A stretch of 64,000 nucleotides of DNA from Aldrovandia affinis (Eukaryota > Chordata > Actinopteri > Notacanthiformes > Halosauridae). How positions within the stretch are numbered: position 1 is the stretch's first letter; the number at the start of each line of letters is the position of its first letter. Where the stretch lies: positions 1,062,675 to 1,126,674 of the forward strand of contig JAINUG010000047.1 of assembly GCA_029706075.1 (NCBI GenBank), written 5' to 3'. Both the position numbers and the translations under genes were made by a program. Shown piece by piece: positions 1-14,515 of the stretch. Under the pieces are notes generated by a model. That model did not search any database. It worked only from the letters and a program-made list of their open reading frames with translations, and had not been told where the DNA came from.

Positions 1-630
1 TGTACAAATAAATATCAATAACCATGACCTAGGTATTAGTAACTAATGTAGCTAGCTAGCTATATAGCCGGACTACTACTAGCCAAGCTATGGCTGATGT
101 TAGCTAGTGAGCTCTATATTCAACTGTCAATTTGGCACTTTATTTTTCTTACAAAGCAACTATTTATTTTTTGCCCTGCTAGGTACTATGTACTCTGGTG
201 GAAGGGTGAAATCTAATCATTTTACTTATCGAAACAGCATTGTTAATTAAACAGAGTCCTTGTAATTGTTTTACATATGTAGTAACCATTTTATAAAAGC
301 AAAAAGGCACTCCAGTACATGCTTTTTGTTAGGCCCGTGCTTCACGTCGGAGCTAACAACACCCCTTCGCCATGATTTATTCATGATCTCATACCTTACT
401 GTTTAAGTAAACCGCATGGAGAAACATGATAATGCACGGCTAGGAAGTAGTTCCAGCAAAAGTGGCTTTATCACAGTTCCAAATCAATACACAAGACGTT
501 CAACATTTGAACATTGGATTCACAATTGAAAATAACTGCCAAAAAGTAACATAAGCAACATAGCTCTACAACAGTTTTGTTTAATTGTATTTGAGTGTTT
601 ATTTCTGTTGCAAGTATCCATGGTACAAGC

Positions 631-759
631 GGAATGAACCACTCTGGGCTGTGCACTTCAGGGTGGTTAATGGCCCCTCAGCTTTGCCTCGGAACTGCAT
701 CACACCACCCCATCTCGGTTTAATTTCATAAAACTGCACAGCCCAGAGTGGTTTATTCC
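631..759. repeat. Foldback repeat with 25-bp inverted arms
   Basis: The arms at 631-655 and 735-759 are inverted repeats that match at 24 of 25 positions around a 79-bp spacer. The shared core reads ACTCTGGGCTGTGCA. This is the form of a MITE end-pair or a foldback remnant. No flanking target duplication is obvious. The short minus-strand reading frame over the left arm looks incidental. Confidence 0.6.
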
Positions 760-3700
760 TTACATACAGTATGTACATTTATATCTGTATGTTTATATAT
801 AAATTAATAATTATTGTTGATACTATGAATCCCTGTTAAATGACTACCTTGGAAAGTATTTAGTTTTAGTTAGTTAGTAACTAGTTTTAGTATTTAGTTA
901 CCAAGCAGTCACTAAATTAAAAGGTTTCCTAAATCACTGATATACTGAGCACCAACCCTACAATATCACATTCTGTTTTGTCCTCTGTCTCATGTTGTAC
1001 AGTACTATTATCGAAAAATATGAAGTCCTTAGCAATTTGTCTCTGCAGGGTAAGAAATGTAAATAATGTTAAATTCAACAGCTGACAAGAAACTTATGGC
1101 TTAAGCATTTTGAAAGATCTTTGAGCAACCTATTTCAGTCTAAAAGGAGCGACACTTGTCATGGAATAAAAGAACAGCATGAACACCCTGAGAGTCGGAC
1201 GAAAATAGTGTTTTTTAGAGGAAATGAAGGAAGGAAGGAAGTTAAATTATTATTATTTAATAATTCTCATGATCTTCTTTCATTTTAATTTGCCCACTTG
1301 ATGTAACAGTCTGAAATAACTAATTCTCTAATGAACAACAGTCAACACCTTGTGAAGTGCAAATGTATTGAAGGGAGAGTAACATGTTCATACACAAGGA
1401 TATCACAAATGGCAAACTCCTGATGCTTTACCCATGGAGGTCTAATTTAGTTCTGTTCTGTTTTGGGGAATTACTTTGGTGCTGGAAATGGTCCATTGTG
1501 ATCCGCACGTGGTCTACAGTGTACATAGACCTGAATAAAAGGGTAGAGTCTGGGAAATGTCAATAAACACCAGACTGTTCAATGCTCACTGTAACAGCCA
1601 CCAATAAAGAAGGTTGTCTGAATATCCATTTATCAGCATAAGTGTCATGGTTTTCCTGAACACATCTTCTCAACGTGAACCTTAGACCTCAGCTTGCCTG
1701 CTTATATTTAGCCTGGTTGTTGGATCTTGATGTAAAGTTAGAAATATTACCACCAACAAATGTTCTCTTCCAGCTAACATGTACTGCAAATGTATTTCTT
1801 TTAAAAGGCACCATGGGTTGCTGTATCTAAAAATAAAGTGCTTGGTTGGATGTACAAAGCATTCATAAGTTCAGTGAGGCAATTAATGGAATTCACATCT
1901 GTTTAAGCACACTGGTACACAGAAATGTGTAGGATCAACAACATTTTTCAGTACTTTTTCCTAACAGAAATGGAAATTCCCACTGAAATCAAACTGCATA
2001 TAATAAAGGTAGAAAACAAGTAGCCACTGCACTACAGTGAAGCCTAATTGCTATTTATTGTATTTTTCTGCTTCTTTCTACAGAAAAAAAATTAAAACAG
2101 GGTTTGGATCTTTTTGAGCTTTTCCAGACACAATTCCATCTCTGAGCTGGATGCTATGAGACTGGAAGCTAATTGTCCAAAAACTTGTTCAGATTGCATT
2201 TTGCCCTCCTCAATCAACACATTGACCATTAATAATAATGCCTCTTTTAAAGATCCTCATCCGCTAATATATATTTTCTTTCAAGGACATGATTAAGGGA
2301 GAAGATACCTCTTGCTATTGCCCCATCTGTAGATAAAACAGAATTATTTTTATTGGAGGGCTCATGAGTGCCAAAAACCAGAGATTCACTTTTAATTAAG
2401 TAGCTCCCCTTCAAAGCTTTGGAGTTGCTAGGCTTTAGAGGAAAAAATGTGTTACATTAAACAAGTACACCACTTGGATCACGTTGATTGCTTTTGAGCT
2501 AGCCCAACTCTTGATATTAAACACACTGTGAAAATCCATTGGGAATCAAAATACTACTTTCAGACATGAGCACAAAGGATGACATTATATGAAGAAAAGA
2601 TCAGTTGCGAGTGCAATAAAAGTATCTGCTGTTTGACAGCCAAAGAACACTTCTTCTCCCTGGGTGACTGATCAATGCATCACACCCAAATGTCTCTAAG
2701 ACAGTTTTAAAGTATTTCTTGACTCCATTGTGATATGGCAGCCTGGGTGGCACTCTCTTTTTCTCAACCTTTCAAGGCTGAGAAAGACTGACTAGTTCAT
2801 TGAACATGCCAGAGTTTACTTACTTATTTGGATTACCAAGAAATTATATCCATCCAGTTCTGTTTTCCATCAGCCCTAGCCCTAATCCTACCATTACATG
2901 TTTTGTTATTAACTTTAAGTAATGCAATTAAGAAAGTGTTTTTTTCTTCCACTACTTTATTGATTCCAGGTACCACTAGACTGTTGTATAACTTCAAAAG
3001 CAAAACAGAAACACATGCTTAAATGTATGATAGGTGAGGACTAAAAATGTATACAGCTTTAGATTTAATGTAGAATTAGGTCTGATAAAGATAAATGCTC
3101 AATTGTCAACAATGACAACTGAGAAATTCAAATGAGAAATTAAATCACAGTACAGTCAAGTACAAGCATCAGTCATACATAGATCATAGATCATGTTATC
3201 CTTCCATGCATTATCCATTATGCTGAATACCTTTAGCAACTACCACATCACTTGTCCTACCACCACTGCATACTGCACTGTGCCTTGTACATAATGTATA
3301 GAAGAAACAGAAGAAAATTGATTGGAAACTTAAGCACACAAAATAAAAAACAGAAACATACTTTTAAATATTGGTAGTTCATATCAAGTCCTGCCAACAT
3401 TCAGATGGATTTTACAGCCATACAGGTGTCAGGTGCTTGTATGGGATCAATGCGGTTACTTCAGTAACACTGTTTACAGTAAGTAGCCATATGCTATATT
3501 TTAATGTATGTTTTTCTGCTAAATGCTTAAAATGTAAATGTAAAATGTAGAGGGCAGTAAGGTTTTTAACGTTTTCAAGGTTTGCAATAAGAACCAGTAT
3601 GGTGGCGATATCATGTGAACTAATGAGCTTGTTTTAACACAGCGCAATACAACAATTATAGTCTTCCACACATTCTTCAAGGTTTTTGAAGTATTTGAAG

Positions 3701-6700
3701 ACATTTCAGTTATCTGTACCCATTATCATGTTTATTTATGAACCCACAGCACCAATGTTCAACTTAGCACATTGACATTTAGTGTCTTATGCATCATTTA
3801 ATGTTATTGAGCATATGCCCAGGGTCATGCAAATTGTGAAATCTCTTCAATTAATTGTAACCAATATCATGTGACCTCAACATAATGTGACCAAAATATT
3901 ACAGGAATTTGTGCATCAGGTTTTATGCTAGTTTGACTTGTGAATCATGAACATTATTTTATTATCATTATTTATATGAATATTTTTAGGGTAACTGCTA
4001 GATTTACAGCTGAACTGGGCTTCCAACTCTAGAACTTTAGATGACTGATTTTTGCCGTATTTTGTACAAGGAAACAATCTGAACAATCACATTAAATTAC
4101 TGCGTACTGATAAGAACTTATTCCACTGTAAAAAGATGCTAAGGTAACAGTGTGTGAACCATCAATTAAAACCCTTAAGAACATCTACCTCTGGATGAAA
4201 ATAATGCTTAGAGCCGTATGTCCAATTATTGTGTTTATGGTGTGCGTTCTGTGGATCTGAGCTGATGAGAGCAAGCTGTACAAGTTAATTGGATCAGATT
4301 AAAAAATCGTGCAAACAAAACATTTACTAGAAAAACAAACCATTGAGGGCCAGACAAATGGACAGTCTCTACTGTAATACGAGTGTGGGAACATTTCTGA
4401 TAAGGAGCCTCTCTGCTGGTGGCTCTTGCACTGTGAAGAACTGCTATCCCCCTACACAGATGAGTTAGGGCATGCTGATTGATGAGAAACAGGTAGCTCT
4501 ATGATATGGACAGACTGTTTCAACTGCAGTGTCTGAGACAAGTGGAATGTTCTTGAGTTCTACTGAGTTTTTTGGGAGGGTGGGGTGGGCTTCAGGGAGA
4601 CATCACTGCATGTGTAATTGTATGAATGGGTTTAAACTAGCCCTATTCTCCATTTGTACAATATTGACTGCAAGATAGAGTAAGTATGACTGACAAATAA
4701 GAGCAAAAAATATTGTCAGAGTGCTTAGTGTTTGCCATGTAAAGGAGTTTTCTGAATTGACATGGCAACATAATTAAAATGTAATTATTTGAATGAGATG
4801 GGTAGGAATGTTCTAGCTGGGAAACTAGCAGATTTACTAACAGATTTGTCTGCCAACTTCAATAGTGTTATCATGTTGAGCGATATCACTTAGTGTGCAG
4901 ATCAATAATTTGTGACAGCAACCATGTGGTTTTGAGTGGCTGTCTGGCTGTCCATATATAATTTTGTGCTCTTCCAAGCGAAAACATGGAATTTAGAACA
5001 ATTTTAATAGCAAGAATAAATAATGTCAACTTGAGATTGGAATGGTAGGATCTAAAAACGAAACCTGGATGTATTCAAAGTGGTGTCTTGTCTACTATGA
5101 ATGTACTTTTATGAGAATAGTTTCCTATTCAAGGGGTTGATTCTGCACAATGTTATATGTTGCCTCTTACAAAGTTTCCTTTGGTAATCGTATGTACTCA
5201 TTTGACCACAAAGGGCATATTGAGGTATGAGTACAACAGCATTGTAGTCTTTATTACAGTGTCCTCCATCAACTTTAACAAAGCCACAGGACAATACACT
5301 AGCAAACCGATATGCCTTTATGGGTTCTTTCGTGGGTTCCATCAAGTCTGAAAAGAAGAGGAAAATTCCCCCTCCATTTTTATGATGCAATTAGTCTGTT
5401 TAAAGGAAACTGCAGGAATGCTTCTGGGAAATGAAAGCTTTGTTTGCATCCTTTTCCGTGGAGTCTTGAGCCGGACAAGAGGTCCAGCGTGAAAAAAGCC
5501 TCGCGGAATCTCATGCTGATTGCCAAAGCAACTGATAAGTGGAATTTGAACTGATAAATTGAGGTGCTGGCAAAGCCCTACTGCGTGGGTGGTACGATGG
5601 AACAATGTGGTGGTGACATGAGGAAATACAATCGCAGGGGTCACTTTAATTAGTGCTACAGAGACGCAGAGGTCAAAATGGAGGCCCAATTTCTAATAGC
5701 ATTTACTGCCCTGAGTGTCTTGGTTAGCCTTTGTTGTCAGTGATGCACTATTAGGCAGGGAACATCTTGCTGTAATTATGATTACTGTTATTATTTCCCC
5801 CTCAAATAACCTTTAATAGAAGTCATATGAGCCCCCAAACAGGTACTCCCCAAATCAAATGCCTTTATATTGTTTACTCTATTTCCCTGGTGATTTTGCA
5901 AACTCCTGGCCCCCTCATAGATGCTCTAAATGCCACAAAACCGTTCAGCACCTGTATTTCAGCTTGATCCTACTCGAATTCCATGCGTTACCAAACAATT
6001 ATGTATGACATCCAACTACACTACAATCTCATCCGGCCTGTCCTCCCCTCCACCTGCCCCTCCTACGCCCCCACACCCCAAACCCATCCCCTTCATGTTT
6101 TCCATAAGGTGCCCAAACCCAACATGTATGCACTGTGTTTGTTTCAATTGCTTTTGTGGTATTGAGCACGGTAACTACTGGGCGCCTCTTTTGATGTGTG
6201 CCCTCTGCCACTGCCCTCAAATCCTTTGGTCCTTCACTCATGTCATAAGAGCTGGCACACTCTGTAAATTTTAGCACATTAAAAGACACAGTGCAGTGGT
6301 TCCAGATGTGCATTGGCCTGATTGTGCAATCCATTACATTACATTTACATTTACATTCCCACAGGGCTAATGGAGGGCAGGGATGGGTAAAGCCTTAAGG
6401 GTGCTGATATAGCAAACTTAAGATATTTCTATTACTTATTAATGGAGACGCTTAAAAGGAAATGAAAAAGGCTGCAATTCTCACACTGGTATTAACATAA
6501 GAGAAAAGCAAAGACAAAGTGCCAAATGGACCAATATCCACACACTCGAATCATATGAAGCGCACCAACAGCACCAACCAACACATCTCCCAGTCTTAAT
6601 AGATGCTGAGGTAATGGTGCAGTATCTTCATGATTATCAATGAAGTTGAGATTTATTTTGACAACAGTATGGATTTTCATGCAACCCACACAATTATCTT

Positions 6701-9700
6701 CCGCTTCTCACAAATGGTGTGCATTGTAAATGCAAACATTTCTCTTTACTAACTCTGTTGCTGTAAACATGGATCGTGTCTAACTAATCATTGAGGATAC
6801 AAATTTCTCCCACGTGAAGGTAATCAGGATCACAAGGGGCATGAGTCCAGAGGCCATTTTAAATGCAAACCCAGCACATCTGGAACTTATCTGGGATCAA
6901 ATTCAGCCCTGTCTGATGGGTTCTGTGTCCACCTGCAGTCTAATGTCACTAGGACACATTGATTCGGAACCACAAAGGAGGAGAGGGGGATCGGGGTGGA
7001 GATAAACAAAGAATGTTTGCAGGTTGTACACAAGTGACCAGGGGGCTTAGTGACACATACTAAAAAGAGGAAGTGTATTTGCACACAATGTTTCCTTATA
7101 TATGTGCATTCTTCAGTACACCAAGACAATTGGTAATTCGCCTCTAAAGATCTCAATAAATGTAACCCAGTACACAAGCAATCCCTGTATTTTTTTAAAG
7201 TCCCTGAACATATTGCTGTATCATGACTGTCAGACAGGGTGATTTGAGTTGCTATAGGACTGACCTTGGTAGTATCCTGGTTAAGGGTTTTTAGACCTAG
7301 ACCTAGACCTTTTAGCCTTATAATAACCTTTATTTTACCTTATGTGGTAATTTTACTGTGACATGTCATTATGTTCTCAATATGCATTGCATAAACAGAG
7401 AAACATTAGTGGATCTAGGTTAGCAACACCATATATGCAAGCTGTATGGATTACAAATAAACATGGCTCAACTGTTCTAAAATTCGACCATTTTAAAAAA
7501 TGCAAGCAAGATAACGTGAACAACGCAAATGAGCTGGGCAGTCAGGCTGGCACTGTGAAGCATTTGGGGTGTGAAATCTCACAGAGAGCAGCCTGTTTGC
7601 ATTCCCCTTTCAAACAGCCTGGTGTTTGGACTCCATTTCCCAAAGTGAAAATCATTCTGCCAGTAAGCACTGTTTGAGGGATTTCTTGCAGTTGTTGTCT
7701 AATACTGCTAGGAATTAACAATGAATCTGCCATGGGTAAAGTGCCTTCAATCAGGATATAAATGTCAGGATAATTAAAAGAGAATTAAAAGGGCCATCTA
7801 GATTTATGATAATCACTATCACCAGATAATATCACCCTCAATTACTGGAAGCAAACTCTGAACAGTAAATCTCAACCTTAAAACCTTGGTGGACTCTCCC
7901 CTTTAGAGCTCACAGCTAATTGCCATTCTTGTTGTCTAAGTAACCAGTCAACCAGCTGCTGCTCAGCACTTTAACATACTGTACCGTATCCTTGGGAACT
8001 GTGGAAAGAAAAAAAGTATGTTTAAAGAAACAAAACTCTATAACTGGCATATAGGACTGGTTCTATACAAATAGCAATTTCACAGAAACTGCAAGCTGTG
8101 CTCTGAACCTGGAATATTGGCTTGCAGTATGTAAGAAATGATTGGAATTTTTGCCAGGGTTTACATGCCTGCTGGGAAAATAACACCTCTGACTTTCCAA
8201 AAACTCTTAAAATTCAGTCCTTAGTGGACAAGAACATGGGAAGTTGAAAATTCCAAGCCGCCTCAGAATAAAATAATTTTGTGCCTCTCAGATTCATTAT
8301 GTAAGAGTGAACAGCATGCTCAGGTTGCCTTTTTCTGATCCATGATTGGAACCTCACATTTGGATAAGAAACAGGCTCCCTGAACATCAATATTGTGGCA
8401 ATTCTTCTGCGCTAAATTGTGAAGAAAGGGAGGAAATATTTGCTACCTCTCTCGCTCCCTTTTGCCCAATCAAAAACACTTTTCACATCAGTAACACTAC
8501 ATGAAAGGTTAGAAGTGAAGAATGAATTGACAACCGTGGTATTTCAACTGTTTTTACAACATACGGTATGAATGAGAAAGACACATTACTGATACTTATT
8601 CAAGCCATAAATGCTACTTAAATATAGTTATAGATGAAGGGATCATACTTTTGGCCAGCCCATAATCAATTCACAGGTCCTGCCTCCATTGACATCAACT
8701 TGTCTTTAGTATGTAGATCATAAATGTAATGCACTGAGTACAGGATGATTTAAATAACATTGACATTCAGATCTTATTTTTAAAACTGGATGAGTATGCA
8801 AGATATATTGGGCAAACAGGTTGGTTTAGACTGTTAACATTTGACAAATCTTGACCATAGCATTTGTACATTATTCATCATTAACTAATACCCTTCAAAT
8901 TACATTCATTTTCAGTGCTGATTTGACTGTAGTTGTGAGTGGCTTTTTGAAATCATTATCATTGTTTCTCAAAATGTGCTTGTCTGTACAGGTGCTATAT
9001 TACATAGTCTTTGTAAAATATTCCCTTTTGTAAAATAGTCCCAGTTGTTCCCAAAATAATAAGGATAAACTTTGTCCCTTACACAAAGGGTGGTGCTGTG
9101 GAGCAATGAAAATCGTTATTGGCCCATGCAAAAATTTTACTCATGACTACTAAGTGGCTGATTGAATGAGTAATACCCCCACTGCATGTAATCAGTCATT
9201 GTGATACTTAATGTGACCTTCGACATAGTTTTTCAAGTGAATAAATGTGAAGTCTTCAATAAACATTAAAAAAATGCAACAGGGAAACAATGTAAGCCTT
9301 TCTACTTCTGCTAGTACCCTACTTACATTTTGCTCACTGTGCAATGCCAATATGTAATTTCAAGAATAACAATTAGAATGCCAAGTTTTCAGTCTTCTTG
9401 GATCGCTGTGTTTCCTTGTGTGTTTACCATAATGTGGCTAAACATCTGTATAGAAGGGGAGAAAAGCATGAATCACTTGCAAGTAAAATTCTATAACAAC
9501 AAAATTACTAGTTTGATAAACTCATTATAAATGTATTATGAAATCTTTTGCTGTTTTAATCCCTTTGGTGCTTCATTAAGTATTTTAATCTGATCTTAAA
9601 AGTGGGCAATTCAAGATGACCCAATTTCCTCTAGAGGGTGCCAGTGCAATAAATGTGTTTACTAAAAATCAATTACATTCAAGGAACAGACCCACAGAAG

Positions 9701-10960
9701 ATATTATATGGGAAGCAACACAGCAAAGAGTCACATAATAAAATACGTCTTCCAAAAATCTTTTAAGAAGGACTGAAATTGACCTGAACATTGATATGTT
9801 TTTCACAACTTCTTAATGTAGCAATCAAAGGTCTTGTTCTAGTGATAAGCTCTCATCCTTCCGTTGAAGCACAATTAAAAAACTTTTGCCTTCCTCCAAA
9901 TGAGAAACAATACACTCTTTTTTTTGGCCAGTTCAGATATTCGGAAGATGTAGCAAAGATTAATTGAAATAATTTGCAAATGCTGCCAAGCAAGCTTGAA
10001 CTACACCCTAAACTACTACGAACCCTGGATCATAGATACTGACTGAAAAAAAAAAAATTGAATGGTTTTTAAAGTGCTTCTTGCAAGTCACACTGGAATG
10101 ATTTAAGGTACTGCTCTTGACTTGCAAAGCACTAAATAGGTTTGCTCAGGCATACCTCCTAATCCTCCATAACCCTGTCTGACACCACCTTTAAAAAGTA
10201 TAGACAACAATATTCTTTCACCGGTGGTTATTAATAAAATTGATGTTTTTGGTTAGTAACCTATACTACTATATTAGCCTCCCCATATGTTGTAATAATG
10301 GCCGACTAAACCAGGTAGGGGAACTTACTGATCGATGTTAAGCTCAAAAAATGTAAAAATAAGAGATGAAAGGCCGGGGGGAGTATCCAGAGTGGTTGAT
10401 TGTAAGCCCTGTTGTTTGTTGTGTCTCAGATGGCTCATATTCTAATGGACTAGTCTAGAGTCATGCTAAGCACACATCATTGCACATTACATTATTGGTG
10501 TATGCTTTCTTACAGAGCATATTACAGTGTGTATAAGACATTTGAGCATCCTGTTTAAACTCCATATATATAATCTGTTCCTCATTCTTACAATGGTCAA
10601 TGCTCAGCATAAGGACAAATGGCAGACGGACCATTTTATATTGTTTTATTCCCCAAAATCAATGCAATGTTGTATAGAAGAATTGACACTCTCCTTCCTA
10701 CCACTATCTATATCAGTGCTGTATTTCAATTTTCATCATTATCAGTTTTTTTGGCTTATCATTTATCACAATATCATTTAATAGATTTTACCTAGTTATT
10801 TTTTCATTCTGTTTTTGTATCATGCCAATATAGTTGCATCTCATGCAATTTTGCCATCTTTAAGCTATCATGTTTTATCGACCATTTTGTTATTTCCTCC
10901 CAACTTGGAATTTCCAATCATATTTGTAGGCTTGTACCATCATTGCAACATCCTCCATCA
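760..10960. other. Gene-free AT-rich stretch
   Basis: I see no coding gene or recognisable transposon. All open frames are short and lack known motifs. Small items are a GGAA microsatellite near 1226-1241 and three copies of TAGACC at 7292-7309. Two blocks look compositionally different from the surroundings, less AT-biased and rich in TAATTA-like sites, and could be conserved noncoding elements: 5340-5720 and 7520-7880. The sequence alone cannot prove that. Confidence 0.5.
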
Positions 10961-11215
10961 ATTTGGGACAATACACAAGTCCATGTATCTATTCCCAAGC
11001 ACATTCTGCCAGCTGCCACTTCTTTTCACTCTGCAGTTCTCCAGGTAAACTGTGCAGTCATTTGTATCGGAGGAGCACACTTCATGTGCAGCCGATACAG
11101 GCAGACTACAGGTTCTCAGTCAACCAGGGGAGTCGCTCTGGCACAATGCGAGTAAGACAACATTGACAACTAGAACCCTCCCTCCTTGGGCGACACTACC
11201 AGTTATTGTAATCTT
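10960..11215. mobile_element. Old SINE copy, family C
   Basis: This block resembles two others in the window (49860-49990 and 63565-63775). They share a CCTCCCTCC(T)..GGGCGACACTAC.AG.(C)AATTAT core, and the other two continue into a GGGGCTCCTGACCAC-type segment. The layout fits a tRNA-derived SINE read on the minus strand. This copy is heavily diverged, and its tRNA-like head is not recognisable. Family membership is by eye. Confidence 0.45.
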
Positions 11216-13340
11216 TTAACATCATACTATGTTTATAATTTTCTTACGTTCTCTCATTAAATTAAATATGCTTTATTGACATACAATACAGGAAGTGAAT
11301 ATTGCCATTCCCAAATATTAATTTGTCTTTATTTCAGATTTTACAAATATACTTATATAATAATATAACATACGATTTTACAATATTCGACTTAATCATT
11401 GAGTATTTCTATCTTATATATAACAAATCTGTCAATTATAGATTTGTGGGAATAGGAGGAATAACAGAATTCAGAAGACATTGTAAATGCATTTCGAGAT
11501 TTAAGAGCATTTTAACATGCACCTTTATTTATCGTTCTACCTTTTCCTGGAACTGTGACTTTTGAAGCTGGAGAGCACTTAGAGGCCTACAGTATGAGCT
11601 GCATTAATTCTCTGGCCTGAAATTTGACTGTCCATGTAAAAAGCTGGCCTGTGTCTGTAAATTAAACATGAGTGCTTCTGGTCTGGACAGAGTCCAAGTA
11701 ACTGTGTTTCATCTGCTTATTATTCTGCAAGTGACCTGCAAATTTGTTTTGCTGTCGAAATCCCAGCTGGGTTTTGTAATGAATAATTAAGTAAATGGTT
11801 GGTTACAGTATTTTTGCTTTATCACGCTTGAGGTTCATGCTTTTAAAATATTTTCATACATAAGTGCAATGCAGATTTGACCACAAAAATCCAGAAAACT
11901 CTAATTTGGCATGTTTAAATGCAGGTTTAACATAAATCATGAAAATGTAGGAGAAGAAAGATGTTAACTGGCACAATGAAGCCATAGACTGTAGACATTC
12001 TCTAATCATTGACATTTTAAGGTAGGAAAAAGTTTGAAAACGCTTGTAATTAATCACCCAAAAGTTTCAACATTAGATTTTCTTATGGAAGCAGGAATCT
12101 AAGGTAAATGTGCCAAATTGTTATCAATTTAAATTATTCTAATTACAAAAATTCAGTATACAAATTTATATTTATACCGTATGTACACCGCCAAGGAGGA
12201 ATCCTTACACATACTGTAACATGAGCATTAGATAAAGGAAAAGGACATGTTTTCTTGCTAGAAATATCTGACATTTCTAAAACACTTGACCTTTGACTAA
12301 AACTGCTCTGGCTTTGTTAGTCTAAAAGAGTCAGTTATAACAAGCACTTCCTTTCCAGCCTTTTGTAAAAAAAAAAACCTTTTGGGTTTCTGGTTTCTGT
12401 CAGATGTAGGGGGAATGCAGGTTTTTGAGATCCCAGCTAACAAAATAACATTGCAGCAACATTATAAGTTGTACTATGGTTTTGCTAAACCACAAACTTA
12501 TGTCAATACAAATTTTGGGGTTTTCTTTAAACATTAGATGGCAATGGCGGCTAGTGATATTTCAGTTGGATGGGCCTATATCATACAACACCCCCCACCA
12601 CCACCACCACACATACATACCATCACCCCAACCACCCACCTCCACCTATACCCACCAGTGTATCACTTCAACCTGTAAAGAGACTAAAACTAAAGGAAAA
12701 ATACCGTGCATTAGTCAAGAAACAAACATGTATGTACAATATCAGTTTGACTCAATCAATAAACAAATATAATTAAATTTGACTATATCCTAATAAAATG
12801 AATTTACTCACTTCTCATTTAACTTATCAATACATACTAGAAGTTATAAACATTATAAACATTCAAGCTGAATCAAAATGATGGTACCACCAAGATTGCT
12901 TCAGATTTTCAGCCAAACTTCTTTGAAAAAGGTGATTCAATAGCTCAATGCTGTTCAGAGCTAAAGCAGTATCGTCAGATTAAGTTGGAGATAAAGATTC
13001 CATTGTTGACTTCCGCTAAAACTTTTAAAACAGCAACAAAGCTAGCTAGATAGTAGCGACTATTAGCAATGTGTTATTTACTGCCTGATTTACTCCCAGA
13101 TTTCTATCATTTATTATGTTTTTCCTTACCTCAAAAACATGTGGTTAGATTTTTTTGGTGGTTTCATAGCTGCTCCAATAACCAGAGCTGTAATGTATTG
13201 CCAAGCACTGCTTCCACAGTTCAGAGCAGGAAGTCCTGCATGCTTCCATTTTAATTTATAGGCTATTGTCACTTCTCTGATAACTGTCGCAATACGATGG
13301 CCTATATTTTCTGACACTGTTGTGAATCAGGAAATGTATA
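11216..13340. other. Gene-free stretch with CCA-rich patch
   Basis: I see no gene. A cytosine- and adenine-rich low-complexity patch at about 12586-12660 (CCACCACCACC followed by CA-rich sequence) accounts for the histidine- and proline-rich open frames there. The remainder is AT-rich and unassigned. Confidence 0.5.
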
Positions 13341-13349
13341 CATTGTCCA

Positions 13350-14515
13350 TGAAAAGTGGACTGGTTCTGAAATCTTTTTTTACTAATACTATTTTACTCA
13401 TATTTTTTAATAGTGTATCACAATTATTCACAGCCATTTTCAGTATTTTGTGCACCCTCCCCTGCAGGGAGTCATCTTCTGCAGCATTTTATGGGATAGG
13501 TGAACATATTGGGGGAGGGTGGGGAATCTTTGACAACTCCTATATACAGAATATTTCAAGATCCTTCAGATCCTTCGGTCTACGCTTGTGGACTGCTCTG
13601 TTCAATTCAAACCACAAATTTTAGATCGGGTTCAAGTATGGACACTGAGATGAACAGTAATTTTGTAGTGAGGGCCATTTGTGACCAAGTTTCAGCTTCC
13701 TGGCAGAGGGAACCAGATTTTCGGCCAAAATGTCTTGGTACATGCTGGAGTTCATGATTCCATTGACCTTGACAAGAGCCCCAGGACCAGTAAATGCAAA
13801 ACAACCCCATAACGTCAAAGATCCACCACCATATATCACCATAGGTATGACGTTCTTATCAATGCAAGTGTTCTTCTTCTGACGCCAAACCCAGCACTGG
13901 TGTGCATGACCAAAAACCAAAATGTTGGTCTCATCTGACCATTACACCCAGTTCCAATTCTGTTTATCAAACTCCAGACGCTTTGTTTTTGTTGATTTCC
14001 CACAAAAGAGGCAACCCTTCAAAAAGACTATTAGCATGGTTGTGGCATCTGAGGGTATATTAGGAGACACTGTGTCCCCAAGATGCAACAAAGTTTTGAA
14101 ATCTCCAACTATGGCCCTTGGATTTTACCACTGTTCCATTGGTTTTAAATGTCTTAATTGCTGAGCTAATAGTGGCAAACAGTATATATTTTTTTACATT
14201 TATTTGTTTGTAAGCATGACTTGTGGGTCAACAATGTTTTATTTGCTTTTCCCCATGGTGATGCATGACAAATCATTTTTACATGTGTATTACCTCATTT
14301 TTATACCCCAGTGAAACAGGAAGACAATACAGTTCCCTAAGATTGAACCTAAAAAAGTAGCATGTTGATGCAGATTTATTTTTGTTGGATGTTATGTAAA
14401 ATAATTATTAGGGGTGTGAAAATTAGTTTTTTCTGACCAATATGTATAAAATAATATAATTTTCCCGTTTTTGGAGCACACAATATAGCTCATTAACTGT
14501 ATTGTTTATTATAGT
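13350..14515 (-). mobile_element. Degenerate Tc1-like transposon, copy A
   Basis: Read on the minus strand, this is a decayed Tc1/mariner-superfamily element. The 5' segment near 14200-14340 (GGTATAAAAATGAGGTAA, then the start context CACCATGGGGAAA) matches the equivalent segment of copy B at 14840-14900. The body at 13500-13990 encodes transposase-like text in shifting frames, including the GGGSLT.WGCF and LNPI blocks that surround the second and third catalytic acids of the DD34E family. The terminal repeats are too eroded for exact ends. It lies head-to-head with copy B, about 15 bp away. Confidence 0.75.
13490..14256 (-). pseudogene. Tc1 transposase pseudogene (copy A)
   Basis: The ancestral start is the minus-strand ATG at 14256-14254. 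The reading begins M-G-K-S-K and then meets TAA at codon 6 (14241-14239). Further down, the minus-strand frame covering 13621-13920 carries the catalytic-core text: a tryptophan-rich WRQKKNTCID segment, then VIYGGGSLTLWGCF, then a stretch ending YLNPI. A Tc1 transposase is normally about 340 residues with an N-terminal paired-type DNA-binding domain and a DD34E core that cuts and pastes the element at TA. This copy cannot encode that product, because it has an early stop, several frameshifts and a lost middle section. The identification rests on family motifs and is firm. Exact boundaries are approximate. Confidence 0.7.

Noticed and set aside
5109..5689. Overlapping 93- and 115-residue minus-strand frames
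   Set aside because: There is no recognisable domain, splice context or start context. Noncoding conservation is the likelier explanation if the block is real.
12476..12776. Histidine/threonine-rich frames as a coding gene
   Set aside because: They come from a CCA/CA low-complexity patch with no conserved motif.
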